A stretch of DNA of 64,000 nt, taken from positions 124,001 through 188,000 of the forward strand of contig JACGCN010000015.1 in NCBI GenBank assembly GCA_014905825.1, given 5' to 3'. Every line of letters starts with the position of its first letter. Position 1 is the first letter of the stretch. This document shows positions 33,532-45,133 of this stretch, in pieces. Source of the DNA: Lyophyllum atratum (taxonomy: Eukaryota > Basidiomycota > Agaricomycetes > Agaricales > Lyophyllaceae). The notes beneath the pieces are model-generated. The model had not been told where the DNA came from and did no database searches. It saw only the letters and a list, made by a program, of their open reading frames with translations. Position numbers and translations under genes: made by a program.

Positions 33532-35625
33532 ATGATGAACATATCCTCAGTCCTTGTGTGTCCAAATCTGCTCTCCAGAATACGGCATATACACTAACTT
33601 CTCTCCAGATCGTTCTCATAACACTCAGTCGACTATTGGGTCCAGCATATGCCGCCTTGCGTGATTGGACACCTCCCCTCAGCACTCGGGGTCGTTATGT
33701 CGTCGATGCAAACGGTCTGCGCTTCAAGCTCAAATCTGGGAATTGGCATGGAGCGAGCGGCACCTACAGCGGGAGTGGCGACATAAATACGGACTCCTCC
33801 CACCACGCAAGTGAGAACTCGCACACCCTTCCATTAGGTCTGCAATATGCATCTCTTGCCGATATCCTCGATGGTTTCGAGAGACTTCGCATCAACACGA
33901 TCCGGCTGCCATTTTCCAACCAGATGATACATGATGCGACTCCCGTTCAAGACTCTTGGGTAGCTGCCAACCCCCAGCTCAGAGGGTTATCTTCTCTTCA
34001 AGTGTATGATGCAGTTATCAAGGCGTTGACGGATAGGGGGTTCGCTGTCATACTTAACAACCACACGAATAAGTCTATCTGGTGCTGTGGGGCGAACGAC
34101 GGCAACGATAGATGGAATAAATCGCAATCTGATGACGTCTGGGCAGCGGATTGGCTCTTTATGGTGTCCCGCTACCGCAGTAATGGGAGAGTCGTTGGAG
34201 CTGACCTTTATAATGAGGTGAGTTATGCACCATATCTCACCTTGGGGATTGCAAATTCTAAAGCATCACATTCGCAGGTTCGGCGAGACCTTCTAGATGA
34301 CCCGAACTGGGGACTTGACGATAGCCATGACTGGTACCGAGCCTCTCAGTGGTTAGGTGATCGCATCCTCACTGAAGCAAACCCTAATATCTTGATCATT
34401 GTTGAGGGTATCAACTGGACTGGCGTTCCTGTCGACGGCTTTCCCCATCATCGGCCTACACTAGAGCCAGTGCGACAGTTGTCACATACGTTCGTCGTAC
34501 CTAACAAGGTTTGCCCTCCTACTCCTATCTAGGTTGATTTGTATCTGAAAAGTGTGACCTTAGCTTGTCTATGCAGCACATTTCTATGGCTACACGGGTC
34601 CCAATCATTCAGGAGCTACCGGTCTGGGAGAAACTAGCGATTTACGCTACCGCGACTTTTCGAAGACAGACCTCTTCCAGGTCATGACGGACCAAGCAGG
34701 TTACGTAGCCTTAGATGCCGACAAGCATTACACTGCTCCAGTCTGGGTAAGGGTCCCCGTTTCTCATTATAAACATAGTTTCTAACGCATACAATATCTC
34801 CAGATCAGCGAGTTCGGAGTCGAGGGCAGGGGGGAAATTGCTGATTCGTCTCGGAATTGGTTCAATAACATGATTTCTTATCTAACCACCAACGACGTGG
34901 ATTTCGCTATATGGCCCCTCATTGGGTATTTAGGCCCTTCCAACAACAATGGTTGGGCACTTCTGAATTGGGATCCGACGACAAGCAAACAGGACAGTTT
35001 ATACGATGGAAATGATTGGAGATCAACTGCATGGGATAGCCTGGTAGATTCCACAGGTGGTCCAACATCCTCTGTCCCTACTCCGATACGCTGGCAGATG
35101 TTGAATCTCGACCACGGTGATTTCGTGCAATCTCTAGTTCAACGCTCACGGACAGACTGGGACTCTGGCGCTCGAAAAGGAATGTGTCCTGATGGGCTTC
35201 GTCTGATTGGGATTTCAGCTGGATCGACTCGAGCTCTGTGCACCAACTCTGCGGATTACAAGTGGGCGAATGGCAACCCTGCCACTACGGTCTTCGATGA
35301 GCGTTATGTTTCCGGTGGAGATTGGGCTGGGGGCTACACAAAATACCAATGCCCTTCTGACTCGTATGTTGTGGGATACGCTATCAGGGGCTCCAAGGTG
35401 TCCACTGTGCTGTGTGCTCAGGCTTCTAAAACACTGGGCACCGGCGGTAGTGGTACAAGGTGGTTCGATAAGGGGGACAACAGACCAGCAGGAGAGATAG
35501 GCGGAGAATTCCATTCTGGACAATACAAAGGTGTCTGCGCAACGGATGAGTATATAGCTGGGATTGCTTTTACAACACGAGTTGGGAGTAACGGAGCCCC
35601 TGCGGCAATCTTATGTCGCAAGTAG
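33532..35625 (+). CDS. Secreted GH5 glycoside hydrolase with three-repeat cysteine C-domain
   Basis: Five exons. Splicing the first intron (after MMNISS, from GTCCTT to TCTCCAG) gives a signal peptide, MMNISSIVLITLSRLLGPAY, then ALRDWTPPL. The catalytic (beta/alpha)8 part shows INTIRLPFSNQMI, LNNHTNKSIWCC, the acid/base in DLYNE, a YAAHFYGYTGP strand and the nucleophile in WISEFGVEGRGE, all typical of GH5. The second intron, right after DLYNE, is 60 nt and stopless. The last 170 residues form three repeats with paired Cys (GMCPDGLRLIGISAGSTRAL, YQCPSDSYVVGYAIRGSK, GVCATDEYIAGIAF, each ending LC). Substrate is probably a beta-glucan or mannan; the subfamily was not resolved. Confidence 0.85.
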
Positions 35626-35920
35626 GCCCCATATGTATGGATCTTCTCGTATTCCTAGTAAATTGTTGAATCTTATCAAGGACGGTGTAGGCTTGTATAT
35701 GGAACTATCCGCAATTTCAAGTCAAGCTCAGCAGGTCTAGGTGGCATGAGAATGTGATAGCGATGGAGAAATCTATCGCACACAATCGTAGATATTGTAC
35801 AACTAGGAAGCCCTAGCTCTTGTACGTACAAAGTCTATAGCAAAGTATACGGAAGATTTCAAACAGCGTGGTAGGCATGTAAAAAGAAGCGGGATGGTCA
35901 TCGAGTAAGCATGGCGTCAA

Positions 35921-36893
35921 TCACGCTAATGCGAGGCCTGCGGCGAGGGCCGCTGCGAACAAAGCGAGGGTTGCACTGTACGCTAAGCTGGTCGCTCCAG
36001 AGCCAGCAGCCGCTCCCCCGCCGGTACTGGAAGCCGGTGCAGCAGTAGCAATGCCATTCACACCCCCTGTGACAGGGCCTTTATCAGCTTCCTATATAAC
36101 AAGGGGTCAGAAACGGTGCGAGGCTCGCACAGAAGAAATATCTACAGTGACTTCAGAGGATCCGATCTTCTGTGCTGCAGCCATGAAATTGTCGAATGTG
36201 TTTCCACTAGTAGGTGCATTGATGCTACCAACCATACCCATGCCACAGTGAGCTATCTGTATATGAATTTAATACCATGTGACGTCAAAGCACGCCTCTT
36301 TCTCTCGCACCTGTTTGCAGTGGAACCAAATTGCTATGCAGGAAATAATCAGGATCTATACAAGCTCATAGACCAAGAAGAGACAAACGTTTTGTGTCGT
36401 CGGTGATGTTGATGGAAAACGATTTCGCGCTTTGCAGGCCCGAATCGAATCCTGCGGTGGTGTTGTCTGTTGCAGCGAGGTATGTGCATGGCGCATTGAA
36501 AGATGACTGCGTCACGGAGTGATCCAAACCAGTGCTTTGATAGTCCCGCGGTCAGTGATACACCAGATGAATATTGCAGAACGGATAAACCAACTTGGGG
36601 AACCAGAAAGTGACAAGCGTGCCGTTTTTGGCGGTGAAGTTGTTGGGGTGGAACACGAATTGACTTTGGAACGCGACATCGACCTATTATTCAAGTTGTT
36701 TATTAAGGATAAGTGAGTAGAAGTATCTCATCCTGGTAGACTGAGAACTGACATTCATGTGACCATCGGTGTCTGCCGGGGCACTCGGGACGGGGACAGC
36801 GTTACTCGATGTGGGTGTAGGATCTGGCGCGCCATACTGCGCGGCAGCCAAAGCAGGTAGGAGACTCGCAACCAGTGCAGCTGTAAACATCAT
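35921..36893 (-). CDS. Secreted GPI-anchored cupredoxin (plastocyanin-like)
   Basis: Six exons on the minus strand. The N-terminal signal peptide MMFTAALVASLLPALAAAQ is followed by a Pro/Ser linker. The cupredoxin fold reads QSQFVFHPNNFTAKNGTL, TFWFPNTGLDHSVTQSSF with the first copper His, NAPC, SFSINITDDTKPIWFHCKQ and HCGMGMVGSI, supplying a His/Cys/His/Met type 1 copper set. The C-terminus is Ser/Ala/Gly-rich (TAAPASSTGGGAAAGSG) and ends in a hydrophobic GPI signal (LALFAAALAAGLALA). The extracellular, wall-linked copper protein family is common in mushrooms; the partner is unknown. The intron before HCGMGM must end at CATATACAG to keep the frame. Confidence 0.85.
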
Positions 36894-38127
36894 GTCGATA
36901 GGATTGAGATGTCAGGAAACGAAGAAGGGAACCTCAGGCGGAAAATTGGTCGAGACCCAAGCGAGAGAACACGGCCTGGATATAAAGGTCCCAGGAATCC
37001 AGATGGCAGTGCCCAGCGGGGAATGGAGAAGGCATCGCGTCAACCTTGAATTGAACGCGTGGGTTTCCTATCCCAAGAAAGCAGTATTTTCCAAGGCCCA
37101 ATCCCAAAACAGCTCGTTGTTCACATTGGTTGACGATCACGACGGTTCGTGACAAGATGTCTGATCTGGCAATCTTCTTTGACAATCGCTAAGATGTAGA
37201 TTATTCTTCCCAACTTCCAACCACTGCTGCCGGTTAATCGTTGGTATGTTACGGCCTGACAGGTATTACTTCCCATGAATTACCGTGGTTTATAGAACGA
37301 CACCTGCCATTACACGCCGAAAGCTCGTCCAGCACCTTGCATAAGATGGTGTGATCCACTATGGCAGGTGGGCACCCAGTTCGATCGATTACAAGGGACC
37401 ATCAGAACCACGGAAGGCCGTAAACCCAACGTAAACCACTCACCAAGGTGGATTGATCGAGGTAGAAAGAATCTAAGATAAAAATAACAACTGTGATAAG
37501 GTGACATATATACACTGAGTCCTGCGATCGACCATACCGGGCGAAAACGTCGCGCACTTGTGAGAAGCACCTTTACTGCGCATTCTATATAGAGGAGCAG
37601 TGTTCCCCGAGGTAGCCTGTTTGTGAAATGATCATGGCAACTGGAATTACTTATGACTAACACCTGACTAACATATCTGTTAGATCTAGATGACAATTGG
37701 AAGTCGCATACCACCGTGAGCCTGTGGCTCCAGCGAAAATACTAAAAGATCACAACTCTACAACTTGTTGACAACTTCATCACTCACGTCGTCCGTACGC
37801 GTGTGATTCGCCTGCCCATTAGAAGCCCACAAGTCCATCAAGAAGGGGTTGACGGCTTCGATGCCGACTTTTTCCTATTGATCATATTGCGCGCCATCCT
37901 CCGAGTTATATGTATGAGCAATTGCAAGTTGAGAGGATCTTGCAGGATCTCTTCTTCGCGGCTTTACGCAAAGCCGCCGAATTCGACTCGAAATGGCTAT
38001 AATATTTGGATTGCAGATCATTGACCGCGCACCCAAACAAAATCTCCGAGCCACAAGTTGACGTTCTTCCCCTCACTAGTGTCATGAGCAACAGGCAGCG
38101 ATCATCCTACACATCGAGTCACTGACA
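36894..38127. other. 1.2-kb intergenic region between divergent genes
   Basis: Upstream of the cupredoxin (minus) and SNF8 (plus). Several frames (for example 37310-37714 minus) lack motifs. A 10-bp inverted repeat CACCTGCCAT (37301-37310) / ATGGCAGGTG (37361-37370) could form a 70-nt hairpin. Confidence 0.4.
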
Positions 38128-38880
38128 ATGCATAGACGTGGTGGCGTAGGGCTGGCTGCCTTCGACCGGCAGGAGCAATCAAAACGCTCCTTCGCAGAGC
38201 TTTCCTCTGCCCTCTCCCAATCTCAAGTCGACCACCTGCACTCCCAGCTCAAGCAGTTTCGCACCGCGCTCGCCCGTTTTGCATCAACACACCGCGAGTC
38301 AATAAAGAGCGACCCCACCTTCCGCCATGCTTTCCAGCAGATGTGCTCGTCTATAGGTGTCGATCCCCTTGCAGGCCCCCGAAAGGGAGGGTGGTGGGCA
38401 GAGATGCTCGGAATGGGTGACTGGCAGTACGAGCTCGGCGTGCAGATAGTTGACGTTTGCGTTAGTACACGAGAACGCAATGGGGGGTTGATCGAAATGT
38501 CGGAACTCGTCCGACTGGTCAGTAAACTGCGCGGCGTCAGTGGAGGTATGATAACGGAGGATGATGTCGTGCGCAGCATAAAAACATTGCAGCCACTCGG
38601 AGCAGGATACCAGGTTGTGGAAATCGGAGGTCGGAAGATGGTGCGCAGTGTGGTTAAGGAACTTGACGAAGACCAGTCAGTTGTGCTCGCGATTGCCCAA
38701 TTGGAAGGTGGACGGATCGTGGAGGACGTGCTTGTCCAGCGGAATGGATGGACTCGAGAGCGAGCCAGAACTGCGTTAGAAAACATGGTTCACAGAGATG
38801 GACTATGCTGGTTGGACGACCAAGACGAGCAATGTGGAAGAGCCTATTGGGTCCCGTCTGCGATGCGATGGGACTTGTAA
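38128..38880 (+). CDS. SNF8: SNF8/VPS22, ESCRT-II subunit
   Basis: An intronless gene of 250 residues, unusual in this intron-rich window. It begins MHRRGGVGLAAFDRQEQSKR, has a coiled segment (SQVDHLHSQLKQFRTALARF), then FRHAFQQMCSSIGVDPLAGP, YELGVQIVDVCVSTRERNGG, SELVRLVSKLRG and two winged-helix units ending WLDDQDEQCGRAYWVPS. Length and motif order match SNF8. With VPS25 and VPS36 it forms ESCRT-II, which sorts ubiquitinated cargo into multivesicular bodies. A 64-bp tandem duplication starts two bases after its stop codon. Confidence 0.94.
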   Translation: MHRRGGVGLAAFDRQEQSKRSFAELSSALSQSQVDHLHSQLKQFRTALARFASTHRESIKSDPTFRHAFQQMCSSIGVDPLAGPRKGGWWAEMLGMGDWQYELGVQIVDVCVSTRERNGGLIEMSELVRLVSKLRGVSGGMITEDDVVRSIKTLQPLGAGYQVVEIGGRKMVRSVVKELDEDQSVVLAIAQLEGGRIVEDVLVQRNGWTRERARTALENMVHRDGLCWLDDQDEQCGRAYWVPSAMRWDL

Positions 38881-38882
38881 AT

Positions 38883-39010
38883 GATCGCATCCTGTACGTC
38901 TATACATACCACGCTCATGTATCACTTAATTTTACGGATCGTCATCGATCGCATCCTGTACGTCTATACATACCACGCTCATGTATCACTTAATTTTACG
39001 GATCGTCATC
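38883..39010. repeat. Exact tandem duplication, 2 x 64 bp
   Basis: Bases 38883-38946 are repeated without a mismatch at 38947-39010 (both begin GATCGCATCCTGTACGTC). The block lies in the short convergent gap between the SNF8 stop (38880) and the POLD2 stop (39038), so it is in the 3' UTRs. Complete identity implies a recent event or an assembly artefact. Confidence 0.95.
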
Positions 39011-39037
39011 ATTGTTATACAAGGAACTTCTCCCCCG

Positions 39038-40977
39038 TCAATAGAAGTCAAAGTTGACGCTGTGTTTAGGCGCAGTCGAAGCCGGCTCTAGATCGTGCGG
39101 TGAAGACAAAGGTGCAGCTTCGGCTATGTGATAGATAAGGACTTCGTGAGTTCAATTTAGTTGTGACAAGAAAAATGAAACGCACGTTGCGAGACACCTG
39201 CCTCGGCCATACCCTGCACACCAAATGTAACGGTTTTTACATTCAGGGATCTCAGATTCACGAGTACAAGCACTCCTGTCCTCGCGAATTCCGGCACCAT
39301 CACGACCCGACACCGTGCCTTCGAGCCTTCCCCATTCTCGTCCTCGTCGACGACTATTTTCGTCCCAAATCGCTTCTGGTTGCCTACGATATACAGATCT
39401 GGAGTTTCTGTGATGATGAAGGGATCCCCTCCGAAGTATGGATGGCACCATAGGGTGTCGGGCGCAGTCGGAGCCATGTGTCGCCATTTCAGCGTGGACT
39501 CCAGAATAGAAAGACGTGTGTTGGGGGGAGAAGGAAGATATTTGAACATGTCATTAAGGGGTTGACCTGAATTAACCAGAAGGGTGCGCTCTATTGGCAC
39601 ATGGTTTGCAACTTCACCCTCTAATTGAGGTTGGCAGCCTACGCGTAGGTAAGTGGGGTTGGTCTCACAGGAGAAGGTCGGAAGCTTCGCGACTGCGCCG
39701 AACATAGCTTTCGGAAAGGCTTGCTGTGGCATGATCATTCCAGACGGATCGGACTCGCCGGGAAGGATGTGAATTGGCAGTGCGCCTGCAATGTCAAGCA
39801 GGTGATCCGAAAGACTGAGAACCGGGTGAGGCGAGAATGTCGTTACATCGTAACCATAACGCTTCTATCCATAGAATGAGCTTCTGTGGAGAAAGTGATG
39901 CTTTGTCGTACTCACGGATTTTCGCTGAGGCTGTTCAGGATCTGCGGACTCCCCTTTCCCATTAGGTGCAAGCGGAGACAGGGAATTACCCGCGATAATA
40001 AGTCGTGATATTTGTGTCGCTGAGATCTGTTCTGTCATTCCACCCTCTTCACCTGTCAAATATTCCACGAGCATTTGTATCTGTGCGTCACAAGAGGAAG
40101 TAGACCCGATATCAAGCCCAGATACGACAGCTATCCATTCATCTGCAGATGACTGTGGGTCTGATTGAAACGAGGCATGAACATGTAATGTCATTGAGAG
40201 ATGACGATACTCACCGTCAACGTCCATCCCGTTTTCCTTTTCCTCGAGAGGCTCCGCATCCTCAGAGGAAGTCTGTGGTGCCATTCCTGGATAACAGAGG
40301 TCGACCACCTCAAAGTCTCCATTGGGTGTCTCCGCCCCTAACGCTGCAACGATAACACCAGTCACCAACTTTGCTCCCTTAACGCGCTCTCCTACTAGTC
40401 GGATACGCCCTGACTCGTCCTCCAACATCACGTTATCCTCTGGGGAGTAAAATTTACGGTTTGGTGGTGGCGGGGGTATCGAATGCTACGTCTCCCTTGT
40501 TAGCAAACCACCTTCGGTCAGTAGAGACACCTACGTCGCGTGCGATATCTTCCATGACATTGGGTTTGAGTGGCATGTCCATGTATACGGTACCAATGAT
40601 ATAACAAAGACGTGATTTCACGACTTCAAGGACGCGTGGAACTAATATAGGATTGCCTGATGAAGGAATGCTTTGTGGATCTTCGGTGTTGGCACTCTTG
40701 ACAGGACACACCTGCGATATTTCCCCATCGTTTGTGCGCCCTTTCCTCCACACATTGGCGTAGGAGCCGTAGTCTTATGAAGTATATGTTTGAGTACTGG
40801 TATTTGTAGGACTTGTTCGCGGTATTTATTTGAAATGAAGGGGTTGTAGGGGCAGGATCGAGGACGACTGTTGCGAGTCGAACAGAGACGGGAGGGGCTG
40901 GTCTGTTGGCTGCACCATCAACTATGAGAGATCTTGGGACACGCTGAGAGCACTGACATTGGATCGAGCGGGGACAT
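39038..40977 (-). CDS. DNA polymerase delta small subunit (POLD2/Cdc1)
   Basis: Start ATG 40977 (MSPLDP), joined by a 36-nt intron to IDGAANRPAPPVSVRLA. Conserved blocks follow: YKYQYSNIYFIRLRLLRQCV, NPILVPRVLEVVKSRLCYII, GTVYMDMPLKPNVMEDIARD, EDESGRIRLVGERVKGAKLV, IAVVSGLDIGS, IAGNSLSPLAP, IAGALPIHILPGESDPSGMI, PQQAFPKAMFGAVAKL and DTLWCHPYFGGDPFIITETP. The phosphoesterase domain is inactive in this family and acts as scaffold between the catalytic subunit and the third subunit. It ends SVNFDFY, TGA 39038-39040. An acidic insert (TSSEDAEPLEEKENGMDVDG) sits between the OB-like and phosphoesterase parts. Confidence 0.92.
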
Positions 40978-41135
40978 ATGTGTTGGTGGTGGTATTAAAG
41001 AGAGTCACATTTTTACAGACGCGTCGCGTCGCACGTGACAGGCGCGTCAATGGTGGCCGAAGACACAACGAAATCGATGGTACAGAACGGGGTACTACAG
41101 CTACTATACAATGTTCCATTTCCTTGTGTAATCAC

Positions 41136-43602
41136 TCAGCAAGTCTTTGCGTAGGTTCCAGACGGCTCCCTTCCTGAGCCTTCCTCGAGGCTCCCTGCTT
41201 GTTGTTCGCGCTGGTTACGTTTATGCTGAACATTGCCAAGTGCAGCGAGCGCGTGGGCAGGCGATCCTTGCTTGGCTAGTCCTTCCGTTACCTCGATCTA
41301 ACGCGCGTGTAAGTCTTGAGCAGCATGATATCCATCTGATTACTTACAATGTCGGCGACAAGTTGATCAATCAGCTGAATCGCAGAATGAGAATCGTCAT
41401 GTGTTAGGTGCAGTGACTACAACTCACCACTTCCGTCATACTCTCGCGTACGACGACGCGAAGGATTTCGATCTGCTCCAAGCCAGGAGGCAGTTCGTAG
41501 TTGGGCACAATCCTAAAGAGCGATCGAGTTGTTGATAAAAATTGTAGCATCCTTGGCGCTTACCAGCCTTTCGCCCTGAGTAGCGTCTGAATCCAGCGTT
41601 GCTGAATCTCCGGGTATTCCTCCTTGAAACCATCTGAGAAGCGGAAAGAAACTACAGGAAGTCCTGGGGTGTAAGACTGCGAGGAATGTCAGCCACTCCT
41701 GTCACCTGCGTGTAGGAGATCCACCCACCTCGATATCTTCGTCATCAATACCGACAGCATCCTTCACGGATCCCATGGTACCTCCAACCTTTCGGTGGAT
41801 ATCACTCAACACCGTATAGTACTTGGAGGCCTCTAAAGCTCGGCTTAGAAGGCGAGCATTCTTCATGTCGTCGAGTGCGACCATGCGGTAACCCTCGTAC
41901 CCAAGGTGGATGAGATTGAAATACTGGCCGATGATGGGGGCTGCAGGACGGGAGAAGTTGAGGGAAAAGGAGTATTCGACTGAGCCAAGGTAATGAAGCT
42001 CGAAAATGAGGTCCTTGGGAAGATATGCCTTGTCCCTCCAGATCACCCAACCCACACCCACGTAGGTCAAACCAAATTTATGACCCCTTAAAGAGGATGA
42101 TGTGATAAAAGATCTGAACCAAAGCTCCATGGATGGCAATGAACGTACGATGTGTTGATGGAAACGACCCTGGGCAATTTGAAGTCCCAAACAAGTTTCG
42201 GCTAGTGCAAGGAAGAATTAGGTTATACCTCCGGACTTGAGTGGAACTCTTACGGTCGCGAATGGGGCAACGAACCCTCCAGATGCTGCATCCACTGGAA
42301 AGATTCGGTGTGAATCGTAACACCTGAGAATTCAATGAGGTCCTCACCATGAATTGGCACGGAGTGTCCAGTCTTAGCCTCGTATCCATCCAGAAGGTCG
42401 GACATCTCCTTCACGGGTTCATAGTGGCCCGTGTAGGTACCTGCGGGGACATTCCCGTCAGCGAGTACAGAATGGCAAATGCTTGCCCTTACTTCCGAGA
42501 ATAACAAACACGCCGATGGTATTCTCGTCGACAAGCTCCATGGCTTTGACTGGGTCGAGCCTGTAATGACTCTCCACGGACACAGGTACGAGCCTGCATT
42601 CAACTTCGAAATACCGGGCAAACTTTTCAAGAGCTACTTGAGCGTTAGCACCCATCACGATGTTGGGACTAAGGATATCTCGATGAGAATGCGTTTAAGC
42701 CGAGATAGCAAGGAACAGACCCGGGCTCGTGGATGCTCTTCCCGGCGGCCTTACGCTTCTCTTGCCATATTTTCTTCATTGCAAGGCCACCAAGTTGAAT
42801 GGCTTCAGAGGATCCGGTAGTCGCAGTACCGATGGCGCTTTTGGCAGATGGGGCATGCCAAATATCAGCGAGGATAGAAATGCCTTTGCAAACAGAGAAA
42901 GGTGTGAGCGTCTACGCCTCGTCATATACATGAATAGCTGTACATCGGGTGTGGAGGGCCTCTGTGGACGTTGTTAGATCGTGGTATTGGAACGATGTAC
43001 CATTTTACTCACGCGTCGCAGGATATTCGTCAGAATCTAACATCTCAGATATAGCACTGAACACGGAGAAACAGCAATGCGAGGCCCACCAATCAAATTC
43101 TTGGACATGTTTTCTGTGAACAGTTTGTCGGCCTCTGCGGGCATCCAAGTATGAACAAAGGACGCCAGGTTTAGGACCGGGGATCCGTCTGAAACTCGCA
43201 TTTAACGGTGAGATCAAGGGATAAGAAGGCTGGCTAACCTAAGCTAAGCTCATCGTGTATGAGCTGGTACGCTGCATCAGCGTTGATGCCCTGGAATCGT
43301 ATCGGTTAGATATGTTGCAGAAGGACGAGGAGCCAGTACCTTGTGTGCTATGTTATACTTGGGAACAGGAGTGGTATTGTAACGAGCGCCATAGGTATGT
43401 TCAATTTGGTTGATGTTTGCTCTACGATGACATTTCTTGTCCTGATCCTGCGTCAGTGTTTGGGCGGTTAGGAAGGGGAAGGTGCGCATACATGAGCCTC
43501 GCGGATCAGTTTGTCTGGGTTGACGTGCTAGCATGGCGGTATTTGGTGTAAGTCAGGTCCGCGGTGAAGAAGGCGGACTTGACGTACCTTGGAGAGAGCC
43601 AT
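41136..43602 (-). CDS. Glutamate decarboxylase
   Basis: Many exons, ATG 43602 (MALSK, then [12 protein letters not shown]). Landmarks are [117 protein letters not shown] and the PLP lysine motif [14 protein letters not shown]. The C-terminal part has [14 protein letters not shown], then [17 protein letters not shown] and a polar tail ending TYAKTC, TGA 41136-41138. It converts glutamate to GABA using pyridoxal phosphate, entering the GABA shunt. Several exons are short, and those near 42900-43060 and 42250-42400 were not fully resolved. Confidence 0.92.
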
Positions 43603-44310
43603 GATGGTGGGGGGTTTTGGAAGCAAGGAACGAGATGTGGGATATTTATACTTTTAGCAAGTCTATTTTGGAGATGGTGACAAGACGGTGATGTCATGTA
43701 ATTATTTATGACTACATGTTTTGCCAGCTGACGGTGCCCTGCGCCACGACCTACCTGAGCCTCTTGACAAGACCCACGAAGACTGTTTCCCAAATCGCTG
43801 GAATTTGGGGGTTTCCGGACAGTTTGCGTCTATTGCTGTCCAGACTGCACATAGCCTAGAGAGCGATCTTGTCCGGACACATGATTTTCTTCAGCTGCGC
43901 CGCAGTCACCTCGAAAGTTTCGGAAAAAGCATTTTGTGGCGGCGTTCCCGCCGCTTCAAGCGCGTTTGTGCTGGAAAAAAGTCGGTTTGGCAGCGTTCGG
44001 CTCAGCGTATACCTCATTTTCAGTCCAGAGCCCAAGGATCTGTCCGCATATCGTACCTACCCTTCCGTGGACCGCCAAACCTTGAAGGCTCTCGTTTCGT
44101 CAGGACCGGGCCATGGCTGCCGTGCTTCAAAGGTCCAGTTTTTGTCCGGATCCGGAAACTGCCTCACCGGTCAGGATTGACAGGGCTCTGTCTACGCCTG
44201 ACTAGCTTGCGACTCTTGTCTAGAATTAATCGATGAATGACTGTGACCTTCAAGCGTTCATTGCCAAAAACCAGGCGAGCTTCTCACCCTCGTCTATTGA
44301 ACGTATCGTG
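43603..44310. other. Upstream region of glutamate decarboxylase with TCCGGA motifs
   Basis: Contains a plus-strand frame (43721-44236) of 171 codons with no recognisable domain and a composition unlike neighbours, taken as chance. TCCGGA occurs at 43814, 43872, 44145 and 44151, one of them inside the palindrome GTCCGGAC (43871-43878). Confidence 0.4.
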
Positions 44311-44880
44311 TTACAGCTTCGCCATCGCCGTTGTTAAGAGTCTCTGCAATCCAGCCTTCGTCTCTGCACTCATAGCCGTACTTTTCCGTGACTGACTTTC
44401 CACAAACACGTGGGTATAACCACCGACAGCAGCAGGCGAGTCCTTGCCCTCTTCAAAAACACCAACCTCGTAAGTGACAGAGCTCGAACCCAGCTTGTTA
44501 ACTCGAAGTCCAAGGTTCAAGACTTGCGGAAAGGATAGAGGGGCGAAGAACTGCAACAATTGAGCTTGAAATGGTAGAGCGCGAAATGAAAAGACTTGCC
44601 TGGCAAAACGACGTGACAACAAGTCCAATGAGCGGTGACTTGTTTGGCTGCAGACCACAATGCTCGATGAGATATGTATTGACTATAGAGTCAAAAAGGT
44701 GGTAATAGATCGAATTGTTGACGTGCGAGTACTGGTCGTTGTCACTCCTTCATGTATCCATCATTGTTTAGTGAAGCTGATAGATCTCATATAGTTTGTA
44801 CGTCCTCACCATCTCGTTCTGTAGGACAAAAGATACACGTAATCAGATCGACGTCGAGTTCTTAGGTCTAGTTCTTGCAT
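44311..44880 (-). CDS. 4HBT (hot-dog) acyl-CoA thioesterase
   Basis: Three exons; start at ATG 44880 (MQELDLRTRRRSDYVYLLSY). The first intron joins RTRW to SDNDQYSHVNNSIYYHLF, the family's active-site block. Then come DSIVNTYLIEHCGLQP, SPLIGLVVTSFCQFFAPLSF, LGLRVNKLGSSSVTYEVGVF and GGYTHVFVESQSRKSTAMSA. The aspartate and asparagines around DNDQYSHVNN match the YbgC-like hot-dog fold, which hydrolyses acyl-CoA thioesters. About 160 residues. An in-frame ATG at 45042 would add 54 residues of unclear character; the shorter form is preferred because homology begins close to DYVYLLSYRTRW. Confidence 0.78.
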
Positions 44881-45133
44881 GACACTCCACAGGCGTAAAT
44901 GGGGTGAGGTGGAGAGGGTGAAGGAATTTAACGTTGAGCATGGCGGAAAGTTCAACCAATATGTAACGGTTACTGACAGGAACCGGACCGATGATGGCAA
45001 GCGTTCATCAAACCCCAAATTAGGGTCAAGATCGGAGTTCACCGAACCACGCGTCCCTGGTCGACGCGTAATTCAAGTCTAAGTCTTGCGCCAAACGCAC
45101 TCACATCGTGCCCTACCTCTCACCCATTCCAGC
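44881..45133. promoter_or_regulatory. Divergent promoter (thioesterase / proteasome beta4)
   Basis: 253 bp separate the chosen start codons. No TATA box or known proteasome element was recognised. The sharing is inferred from spacing. Confidence 0.35.

Noticed and set aside
33483..33600. GH5 start at ATG 33483 reading straight through
   Set aside because: That N-terminus lacks a signal peptide; splicing from ATG 33532 gives a clean one.
37310..37714. 135-codon minus-strand frame between the cupredoxin and SNF8 genes
   Set aside because: No motifs, rich in rare-looking residues (Trp/Cys/His), no plausible partner exon.
43721..44236. 171-codon plus-strand frame upstream of GAD
   Set aside because: No domain, odd composition, no splice continuation; taken as promoter sequence.
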